From positions 1-5,505 of the forward strand of contig JACMLS010000863.1 in assembly GCA_014379485.1 (NCBI GenBank): 5,505 nucleotides of DNA. Direction: 5' to 3'. The notes under the pieces are model-generated. The model worked only from the letters and a program-made list of their open reading frames with translations, did no database searches and was not told where the DNA came from. This DNA is from Bacteroidia bacterium (lineage in GTDB: Bacteria > Bacteroidota > Bacteroidia > B-17B0 > Aurantibacillaceae). The position numbers were made by a program, and so were the translations under genes. Shown here one piece after another: positions 1-5,424 of this stretch; positions within the stretch are counted from its first letter, which is position 1, and each line of letters opens with the position of its first letter.

Positions 1-638
1 TATTTACGTTCAAGGATATAGAGCGCCCCAATATTTGTAAGACAAGTGGCTAAGCCGGCTTCCGATCCAATTTCCTCTTTCAATTTCAAGGATTTATTAA
101 AATATTCCAGGGCTTTAACATTGTCTTGCTGATGGCTGTACACAGCTCCGATATTACCGAGATTCTTAGCTACGCCTGATTTATTTCCTTCTTCTTCATC
201 CATCCTCATGGCTCTGAAATAATAATCGAGCGCTTTGGGATACTCTCTGAGTTCTTTATATACAATTCCGATATTGGTTAGATGTCTGATAACCCCGCTT
301 TTATTGCCTAAGGCTTCATCTTGTTTTAAAGCCTTGTGATAATAGTCCAGAGCTTTGGGGTAGTTTGATTGATCTGCGTAGACAAGGCCGATATTGCCAA
401 GTTGGGTAGAGACCCGCTTTTTGTCATTCATTTCCTCCCCAATCTTCAATGCTTTCAAATAATAGTCAAGTGCTTTATTAAACTCGCCCAGGTTCCGGTA
501 AACATTTGCAATATTGCCGTAACAGGCAGATATGCCCTTTTTGTTGCCAAGCTCTTCATCAATTTTTAATGCTTTAAAATTAAATTCAAGCGCTTTGGTA
601 AAATCGCCATTTGCTTTGTAATAAAGACCAAGGCTGCC
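1..638 (-). repeat. 120-bp tandem repeats encoding TPRs of gene A
   Basis: Five full 40-codon units and part of a sixth begin at residues 87, 127, 167, 207, 247 and 287, with no insertion or deletion between them. Recurrent DNA signatures on the plus strand include cgctttgg/gctttgggg (KAL) and atattgcc/atattaccg (GNIG). Each unit is a 34-residue TPR hairpin plus a longer turn, the spacing seen in kinesin-light-chain or LGN-type TPRs. The repeats are coding and are not CRISPR or intergenic DNA. Confidence 0.85.
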
Positions 639-896
639 GTATGAATTTGCTATTCCTTTTTTCCATTGGATTTTTTGAGAAATAGAAAGCGCCTGGTTCC
701 CCAGGATAATGGCTGTATCGGGGTCATTATCGCAGAGTTCCCAGCCAAGGTTATTCAGGTGCTTTACTTTATTGGTATCTTCTTTGTCTTTTTTGAGAAG
801 GGTGAGGAGGGAATCTACTTTACGATTTTGTGCAAACGAAATGCAAAAGCAGAAAAGCACTGCAAAAAACAACATATATTTCATTTCCTTTTTCAT
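1..896 (-). CDS. Secreted/membrane TPR protein A, N-terminal 298 residues (3' end beyond window)
   Basis: Translating from the ATG at 896-894 gives an open frame to the window edge. Residues 1-22 form a signal peptide (MKKEMKYM, then a hydrophobic run ending SFA) with likely cleavage before Q23 in QNRK. KEDTNKV follows at 39-45, then NNLGWE and TPRs. From residue 87 the TPRs repeat at exactly 40 residues with GNIGxVY and YPKALDYYxKAL signatures. TPRs are protein-binding helical hairpins, here probably periplasmic. The start overlaps the stop of B by four bases (ATGA), so translation is probably coupled. In-frame Met5 and Met8 are alternatives, but the ATG at 896 puts QNR at residue 23, as in B and D. 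The first 190 residues align with B without gaps. The C-terminus is not visible; by analogy I expect a membrane helix and coiled coil. The frame is intact, and the partner or ligand is unknown. Confidence 0.9.
   Translation of the reverse strand, partial: MKKEMKYMLFFAVLFCFCISFAQNRKVDSLLTLLKKDKEDTNKVKHLNNLGWELCDNDPDTAIILGNQALSISQKIQWKKGIANSYGSLGLYYKANGDFTKALEFNFKALKIDEELGNKKGISACYGNIANVYRNLGEFNKALDYYLKALKIGEEMNDKKRVSTQLGNIGLVYADQSNYPKALDYYHKALKQDEALGNKSGVIRHLTNIGIVYKELREYPKALDYYFRAMRMDEEEGNKSGVAKNLGNIGAVYSHQQDNVKALEYFNKSLKLKEEIGSEAGLATCLTNIGALYILERK
893..896 (-). other. B stop / A start overlap (ATGA)
   Basis: The TGA of B (895-893) overlaps the ATG of A (896-894), so a terminating ribosome can restart without scanning. 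This is the only one of the four visible junctions that uses ATG. No convincing Shine-Dalgarno sequence lies upstream, as is usual in Bacteroidota. Confidence 0.85.
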
Positions 897-2395
897 TTCA
901 TCATGCGATTTAAATTTCGGCTAATGTACTTCTCTGAAGTTAACAATGAGCGCTGAATTCTTCTCGCATAATAAATGCTGTCCAATATCTCCTTTTGTTT
1001 CTCTTCCACTAAATGTTTCTGATGCTGAATTTCAATATTTGCTTTTTTCTTATTTCTGAAAGCTATAAAAGAAACCCCGGCAACAACGATCATAATTAAA
1101 AATCCGGCAATTCCTCCATAAGTAAAAGTTCTTTGCCTTGATATTTCCTGCTGATGTTTTATTTCTTCAAACTTTTTTGCTTCCGAGTTTTTTATGGAGT
1201 CGGCAGCAGATTTTTTCTCAAACTCAAAATTCATTTCAGAGCGGATTTGTTTTTTAGCATTTTCATCATTGCTGATGCTGTCGCGGACAGTAATGTAATT
1301 TTTGTAATGCGTTAAAGCCAGTTCAAACCGGTTGGTTTTGTTATATAAATCGCTTAAGTGGTAATGAGCTTCCTTTTCATTGTTTAATGCGCCTATTTCT
1401 TTACAGAGTTTTAATGACTCCAGCAAATTGGTTTCGGCCTCCTTAAATTTGTTTGTTGCAATATAAAGACTGCCAATGTTACTGCGGTTTATTGCAACCC
1501 CCAGCTTATCACCCATTTCTTCTTTCATGTTCAGCGCTTTAAAATAATATTCCAGGGCCTTGGAATATTTGTCTTGAGTTGCTAATGCAGTATTTTCTTT
1601 AGCTGCTGCAGAATCGGCCTGGTTGCGATAAACACTTCCAATATTGCCGAGGGTTACGGCAATATTTTGTTTAGCCTGTAGTTCCTGGTTCATCGTCAAT
1701 ACCTTAAAATAATAATCTAAGGCTTTGGAGTAATTGGTTTGAAAATTATAGACATTTCCAATGTTGCCAAGAATGGCTGCAATTTTATTTTTATCACGAT
1801 CGGGACCTGGCTCTTCAGCAATCCTCAAGGCTTTAAAATAATATTCTAAGGTTTTGGAATAATTGTTTTGATCTGCATAGACAAGCCCTATGTTGCTAAG
1901 GTTGTTAACCTGCAATCGTTTATTTCCGATTTCTTCAGCAATCTTCAATGCTTTAAAATAATAATCCAATGCTTTTGAATAATCGCCTTTGTCAGAATTA
2001 ACGTTTGCAATATTGCAGAGCTGGTTTGCAATTCCGGTTTTATCGTTCATTTCTTTATTCAATTGCAAAGCTTTAGAATAGCAGTCTAAGGCTTTTGAAT
2101 AATCGGCGTTTGCCTTATAGAAATAACCGAGAAAATTGAGTGACCTTGCAATTCCTTTTTTCCAGCCAATTTTTTCGGCAACTGTTAATGCCTGGTTACT
2201 AAGGACAATGGATGTGTCGGAATTACTACGTCTAAATTCCCAACCAAGATTGTTCAGGTTGTTCACCTTGTTCGTGTCTTCTTTATCCGCCCTCAGCAGG
2301 TTTTTTAAAGAATCAATTTTTCTGTTCTGAGAAACAACAGGTCCAGTGCCTGCAACAAACAGGAATAAGAAAACATATTTTTGCAGGAAGCTCAA
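893..2395 (-). CDS. Membrane-anchored TPR protein B with coiled-coil tail and no catalytic domain (500 aa)
   Basis: The protein has these parts in order. A signal peptide covers 1-22, with cleavage likely after VVS before Q23. TPRs run from about 46 to 370. The RDSI linker is at 371-374, followed by EMNFEFEKK (387-395) and a charged helix. A membrane helix spans about 426-446 (GGIAGFLIMIVVAGVSFIAF). After it come basic RNKKK, a coiled coil at about 450-471, DSIYYARRIQR at 472-482, and an 18-residue tail. The basic residues after the helix suggest a cytoplasmic tail and periplasmic TPRs. The start is TTG (2395-2393): no in-frame ATG precedes the signal peptide, and TTG overlaps the stop of C as TTGA. 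TPR 5 carries about 15 extra residues (260-274). In related Bacteroidota proteins the DSIxYAxRIQ helix leads into a SpoIIE-like phosphatase, absent here. I infer a sensor or adaptor; its ligand and output are unknown. Confidence 0.92.
   Translation of the reverse strand: MSFLQKYVFLFLFVAGTGPVVSQNRKIDSLKNLLRADKEDTNKVNNLNNLGWEFRRSNSDTSIVLSNQALTVAEKIGWKKGIARSLNFLGYFYKANADYSKALDCYSKALQLNKEMNDKTGIANQLCNIANVNSDKGDYSKALDYYFKALKIAEEIGNKRLQVNNLSNIGLVYADQNNYSKTLEYYFKALRIAEEPGPDRDKNKIAAILGNIGNVYNFQTNYSKALDYYFKVLTMNQELQAKQNIAVTLGNIGSVYRNQADSAAAKENTALATQDKYSKALEYYFKALNMKEEMGDKLGVAINRSNIGSLYIATNKFKEAETNLLESLKLCKEIGALNNEKEAHYHLSDLYNKTNRFELALTHYKNYITVRDSISNDENAKKQIRSEMNFEFEKKSAADSIKNSEAKKFEEIKHQQEISRQRTFTYGGIAGFLIMIVVAGVSFIAFRNKKKANIEIQHQKHLVEEKQKEILDSIYYARRIQRSLLTSEKYISRNLNRMMK
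950..1216 (-). repeat. Conserved linker-membrane-coil module, copy in B
   Basis: Codons 394-482 of B (KKSAADSIKN through DSIYYARRIQR) match codons 377-465 of D at 85 of 89 residues by hand alignment. The four changes are R/K, F/L, G/A and V/I, the last two inside the membrane helix. Over a 210-base stretch I count about 31 base differences (roughly 85% identity), mostly at third codon positions. Confidence 0.85.
1364..2137 (-). repeat. Tandem TPR-coding repeats of gene B, with two irregular units
   Basis: Units begin at residues 87, 127, 167, 210, 250 and 305. The spacing is 40 codons except for unit 3 (+3 residues, EEPGPDRDKNK turn) and unit 5 (+15 residues inside the hairpin). The signatures are NIGxVY and YSKALDYYFKAL. 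One unit has Asn in place of the usual Tyr in this motif (residue 133, NIANVN). Confidence 0.83.
2392..2395 (-). other. C stop / B TTG start overlap (TTGA)
   Basis: The TGA of C (2394-2392) overlaps the TTG start of B (2395-2393). In B's frame no ATG lies between the upstream in-frame stop (2428-2426) and the signal peptide core, so a non-ATG start is required. An uninterrupted run of eight A (minus strand, 2403-2396) sits immediately upstream of the TTG. Confidence 0.8.
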
Positions 2396-3969
2396 TTTTT
2401 TTTGCGAAGATAATTTAATTTTCTCTCAATGTATTTTTCGTTAGCTATCAAAGCCCGCTGAATTCTTCTTGCATAGTAAATGCTATCTAAAATCTCTTTC
2501 TGTTTCTCCTCAACAACCGTCTTCTGCTCTTCAACAATTGTTTTTTGCCGCTGTACTTCATCCTTTTGAACCTCAATAATTCTTTTCTGCTTTCTTGTGA
2601 CTCTCAGAGACCGCGTAACAACAAACAAAACAACTACAACCAGTCCAAAACCGAAAACAGCAAACCAAATAATAATTTTTTGGTTTTTACTTTCTTCTTC
2701 GGCCAATGCAACCTGTTTATCATTCTCTGCTTTTGTTATTGCTTCTTTTTTATCAAACTCATAGTTCATTTCTGCGCGCACTAATTTTTTCTGGTTTTGC
2801 TCACTGTTTATACTGTCTCTTGATGCTATGTATTTTTTGTAATAAATAAATGCAAGGCCGGGCCTTTGCGTGGTATCGTAAAGTTGGCTGAGCGATAGTT
2901 GATGCGTGCTGATCAAATTCAACGCATTAATTTCGGTAGAAAGAGTCAGTGCATTTTTAAGTTCTTTCTCAGCTTCTGCAAACTTTCCGGTTTTGGTGTA
3001 AAGAGAGCCTAGGTTACCAAGGCTTCCTGCAATTTTTTGTTTATACCCGAGTTCCTGTTCCATCTTCAGCGATTTTAAATAATAATCAAGCGCCCCCGGA
3101 TAGTTTTTTTGTAAATCATAAATAGTACCGATATTACCGAACAGGGTTGCCAAATGATTTTTGTTTCCTGATTCTTCTGCAATCTTCAATGCTTTGAAAT
3201 AATAGTTAAGTGCCAATGAATACTCGTTTTGCTGCCCGTAGACACTGCCAATGTGCGCAAGATCGGCTACAATTGCAGGGCTATCGCCAAGGTCTTCATC
3301 CATTTTCAGGGCTTTAAAATAATAATCTGTTGCTTTAGAATAATCTTGCAGGTTTGCGTAAACATTTCCTATGCTGCTAAGGAACCAGGCTGTACCGTTT
3401 TTTGTTCCGAGTTCTTCCTTTACTTTTAAGCCTTTAAAGTAATACTGGAGCGCATTCGCGTAATTGCCCTCAGAATAATAAACAGAGCCAACACTCCCGA
3501 GAATGGCGGCTTTGACTGTTCTGATTTTGGTTGTGTAAGTTTTCTGTACGCTTGTTTGCCCGGTTTCGTTCTGCAAGTGTTTTTCCAGTTTTTCCAAAGC
3601 TTCATCGTAAAGAGATAATGCTTTTTTATTGTTTCCTAAAACATAATGATCCCAGCCGGTTCGTCTTAGTGCTTCTGCTATGCGTAAATCGTCTTTTGCA
3701 TTTGGGTTTGTTTTATCACTGATCTTTTCTGCGAGTAACCTTGCTTGTGTGTGAAAGTAAATGGAGCTGTCAGGTTCGCTGCTTTGAAAGTAATTACCAA
3801 GTTCCATTAAAGCTTTGATGCGCGAAGTGTCATGCTGCGCGTTTTTAAGAACGAGATTTAATGAATCCGGTATCCTGTTCTGAGAAAAGACAAATGCCAC
3901 TGCCATCAGGTTGATCAGGGCTAAAAACAAGACAGCCATTGCACGATTATTACTAAACTTCTTTTGCAA
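2392..3969 (-). CDS. Membrane-anchored TPR protein C, divergent subfamily with long coiled coil (525 aa)
   Basis: The start is TTG at 3969-3967, directly after the stop of D. It supplies a basic n-region (MQKKFSNNR) to a signal peptide ending VFS before Q30; the in-frame ATG at codon 11 would lose that n-region. TPRs cover about 54-383. From residue 158 to 357 they have an exact 40-residue period (G-N/S-I-G-x-V-Y, then YYFKALK). An earlier hairpin, around 105-160, carries about 16 extra residues. RDSI is at 384-387 and EMNYEFDKKEA at 400-410. The membrane helix, about 432-451 (IIIWFAVFGF then GLVVVVLFVV), is unrelated in sequence to that of B and D. The coiled coil at about 452-494 contains the heptad pair QKTIVEE/QKTVVEE, followed by DSIYYARRIQR (495-505) and a basic tail ending RKKN. 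There is no enzymatic domain. The probable role is a periplasmic-sensing or scaffolding membrane protein; its partner is unknown. Confidence 0.92.
   Translation of the reverse strand: MQKKFSNNRAMAVLFLALINLMAVAFVFSQNRIPDSLNLVLKNAQHDTSRIKALMELGNYFQSSEPDSSIYFHTQARLLAEKISDKTNPNAKDDLRIAEALRRTGWDHYVLGNNKKALSLYDEALEKLEKHLQNETGQTSVQKTYTTKIRTVKAAILGSVGSVYYSEGNYANALQYYFKGLKVKEELGTKNGTAWFLSSIGNVYANLQDYSKATDYYFKALKMDEDLGDSPAIVADLAHIGSVYGQQNEYSLALNYYFKALKIAEESGNKNHLATLFGNIGTIYDLQKNYPGALDYYLKSLKMEQELGYKQKIAGSLGNLGSLYTKTGKFAEAEKELKNALTLSTEINALNLISTHQLSLSQLYDTTQRPGLAFIYYKKYIASRDSINSEQNQKKLVRAEMNYEFDKKEAITKAENDKQVALAEEESKNQKIIIWFAVFGFGLVVVVLFVVTRSLRVTRKQKRIIEVQKDEVQRQKTIVEEQKTVVEEKQKEILDSIYYARRIQRALIANEKYIERKLNYLRKKN
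2899..3498 (-). repeat. Five exact 120-bp TPR-coding repeats of gene C
   Basis: Units begin at residues 158, 198, 238, 278 and 318, each exactly 40 codons long. They carry GSVGSVY, SSIGNVY, AHIGSVY, GNIGTIY and GNLGSLY at the same phase. Four of the five continue with a recognisable YYF/LK[AGS]LK helix. Confidence 0.85.
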
Positions 3970-3972
3970 TTA
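3967..3972 (-). other. D stop / C TTG start, directly abutting (TAATTG)
   Basis: The TAA of D (3972-3970) is followed with no gap by the TTG of C (3969-3967). The context AATTG is the same as at the E/D and C/B junctions. The TTG is preferred over the ATG at codon 11 because the ten extra residues hold the basic n-region of the signal peptide. Confidence 0.75.
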
Positions 3973-5424
3973 TTTAGGGTTTAAAACGGTTAATTTTCTC
4001 TCAATGTATTTTTCTGACGTGATCAGCGTCCTCTGAATTCTCCTTGCATAATAAATACTGTCAAGAATTTCTTTCTGCTTTTCTTCCACCAAATGTTTCT
4101 GGTGCTGAATTTCAATGTTTGCTTTTTTCTTATTGCGAAAAGCTATAAAAGAAATTGCTGCCACAACGATCATTATCAAAAACCCTGCAATTCCTCCGTA
4201 AGTTAAAGTTTTCTGTCTCGAAATTTCCTGCTGGTGTTTTATCTCCTCAAACTTTTTTGCTTCTGAATTTTTTATAGAATCGGCTGCCGATTTTTTATCA
4301 AAATCATATTGCATACTTGCTTTTAGACTTTTTCTTTGAGTTTCTTCATTATCAACACTATCGCGGTATGCAATGTACAATTTGTAATGTTCAAGAGCAG
4401 CTTTATAATCGTGCCTTGTACTATCAAACATCGCAAAAACTTTATACGCATTACTTTTAATTATTTTAAGCCCCATTTCTTCGGCCAATTTTAATGCTTT
4501 ATTAAAATACAGCGTAGATTGTTCTATATTATTTTGATTTGCATATACCAACCCAATATTCTGGCAACAATGTGCAATTGGCAATTTGGCTCCAATTTCT
4601 TCATTAATCTTTAAAGCTTCATTCATCATTTTTAATGCCTCCGTATGGTTTTTTTGCATTTCATACACTGCCCCTATTTGTTCATAACAGTCAGCAATTC
4701 CGGCTTTTTCATTTTCGGTTTTTGATAAATTGAGCGAAAAGAAATAGTATTCAAGGGCCTTGCCTAAATTACCCTGGGCTCTATATATTGCTGCTATATT
4801 GGAATAAGCAGTTGAAGTTCTTTTTGTGTTTTTGATTTCTTTGGATTTGTTCAGCGCTAAGTCGAACATTTTTAACGCTTCCGTATAATTATTCTGATAA
4901 CGGTATATTGAACCGATGCCTTCATAACACTTAATAATTTTAATTTTATCCTTCAATTCTTCAAATATTTTTAAGGCAAAAAAATAGTTTTTTAGCGCCT
5001 CCGGGTAATTACTTTGCCTTACATAAATGTATGCTATGTTTCCGTAAGAAGAAGCGATTCCGTTTATATCGTTTAGTGTTATTCTTAATTTCAGAGCTTC
5101 GTTGTGGCACTTTAAAGATTCAAAATAGTTACCCTGATACATATAAACAGAGCCTTTGTTGTTATATGACTGGGCCAGGCCAAAATTATATCCGAGTTTT
5201 TTAGAGATAATAATCGCCTGTTCCAGGCAGTCAAGACCTTCGGGGAAACTGTTTGTTTCCAGGTACTCTCCGCCTAATTTATACAGATGTGTTACTTTAT
5301 TAGTGTCCTCTTTATCCGTTTTTATTAAATTTTTAAGAGAATCTATTTTTCTGTTTTGACAAAAAATAAAATTCATTCCTGCAAAAAACAAGAGACAGAA
5401 AAAATATTTGTTCTTTGGTTTCAA
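3970..5424 (-). CDS. Membrane-anchored TPR protein D with coiled-coil tail and no catalytic domain (484 aa)
   Basis: The start is TTG at 5424-5422, overlapping the stop of E as TTGA. The first in-frame ATG is codon 17, inside the hydrophobic core of the signal peptide, so TTG is favoured. The signal peptide (MKPKNKYFF, then a hydrophobic stretch) ends at residue 22, before QNRK. The -1 residue is Cys22, an uncommon but tolerated residue. KEDTNKV is at 38-44. TPRs run from about 45 to 350, with an exact 40-residue period from 88 to 327. RDSV is at 354-357, MQYDFDKKSAADSIKN follows, and the membrane helix is at about 409-429. RNKKK, a coiled coil and DSIYYARRIQR (455-465) complete it, with a 19-residue tail ending VLNPK. 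The region from KKSAADS to IQR is almost identical to B, while the TPRs are much more diverged and AT-rich. No output domain is present. I infer an inner-membrane sensor or adaptor. Confidence 0.91.
   Translation of the reverse strand: MKPKNKYFFCLLFFAGMNFIFCQNRKIDSLKNLIKTDKEDTNKVTHLYKLGGEYLETNSFPEGLDCLEQAIIISKKLGYNFGLAQSYNNKGSVYMYQGNYFESLKCHNEALKLRITLNDINGIASSYGNIAYIYVRQSNYPEALKNYFFALKIFEELKDKIKIIKCYEGIGSIYRYQNNYTEALKMFDLALNKSKEIKNTKRTSTAYSNIAAIYRAQGNLGKALEYYFFSLNLSKTENEKAGIADCYEQIGAVYEMQKNHTEALKMMNEALKINEEIGAKLPIAHCCQNIGLVYANQNNIEQSTLYFNKALKLAEEMGLKIIKSNAYKVFAMFDSTRHDYKAALEHYKLYIAYRDSVDNEETQRKSLKASMQYDFDKKSAADSIKNSEAKKFEEIKHQQEISRQKTLTYGGIAGFLIMIVVAAISFIAFRNKKKANIEIQHQKHLVEEKQKEILDSIYYARRIQRTLITSEKYIERKLTVLNPK
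4030..4296 (-). repeat. Conserved linker-membrane-coil module, copy in D
   Basis: This is the second copy of the module found in B. It encodes a charged juxtamembrane helix (EAKKFEEIKHQQEISRQ), the membrane helix, RNKKK, the coil and DSIYYARRIQR. The intervening gene C has a different linker and membrane helix at the same place. Confidence 0.85.
4444..5163 (-). repeat. Six exact 120-bp TPR-coding repeats of gene D
   Basis: Units begin at residues 88, 128, 168, 208, 248 and 288, each exactly 40 codons long. The repeated core is x-N/x-I-G/A-x-I/V-Y followed by NYxEALKxxxxAL. Sequence similarity between units is lower than in A or C, although the period is perfect. Confidence 0.82.
5421..5424 (-). 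other. E stop / D TTG start overlap (TTGA)
   Basis: The TGA of E (5423-5421) overlaps the TTG start of D (5424-5422), the same arrangement as at C/B. A purine-rich stretch (AAGAGAAAG) lies just upstream but is too close to act as a classical Shine-Dalgarno sequence. Confidence 0.78.

Noticed and set aside
1..638. A regular repeat array that could suggest CRISPR or a satellite
   Set aside because: The 120-bp period equals 40 codons, the units stay in one open frame and carry TPR signatures. There are no short identical repeats separated by unique spacers.
369..956. Plus-strand open frames at 369-569, 666-956 and 709-924
   Set aside because: They lie antisense to gene A and the A/B junction. 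They have no domain resemblance and recur at equivalent places in the paralogues, as expected for shadows of conserved coding repeats.
2396..2403. T-run on the plus strand (A-run on the minus strand) as a transcription terminator
   Set aside because: No GC-rich hairpin precedes it in either orientation, and it lies inside overlapping coding sequence of a continuing operon.
3937..3939. ATG at codon 11 as the start of gene C
   Set aside because: It would leave a signal peptide with no positive n-region and a gap after D. The TTG directly after the stop of D gives MQKKFSNNR before the hydrophobic core and matches the neighbouring junctions.
2136..5359. Plus-strand open frames at 2136-2330, 2545-2784, 3229-3429, 3531-3722 and 5156-5359
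   Set aside because: All are antisense to genes B, C or D. Similar peptides at 709-924, 2136-2330 and 5156-5359 arise because they oppose the shared KIDSLKNL/KEDTNKV segment, not because of a real gene family.
893..5424. Genes B, C and D as pseudogenes truncated by loss of a phosphatase domain
   Set aside because: All frames are intact. Four copies end at equivalent positions with conserved tails and overlapping junctions, and B/D differences are largely synonymous, which points to selection.
5356..5424. Lipoprotein signal in D (Cys22 before QNRK)
   Set aside because: The preceding residues FIF do not fit a lipobox (L-A/S-G/A-C). The paralogues have Ala or Ser at the same position, fitting ordinary signal peptidase cleavage.
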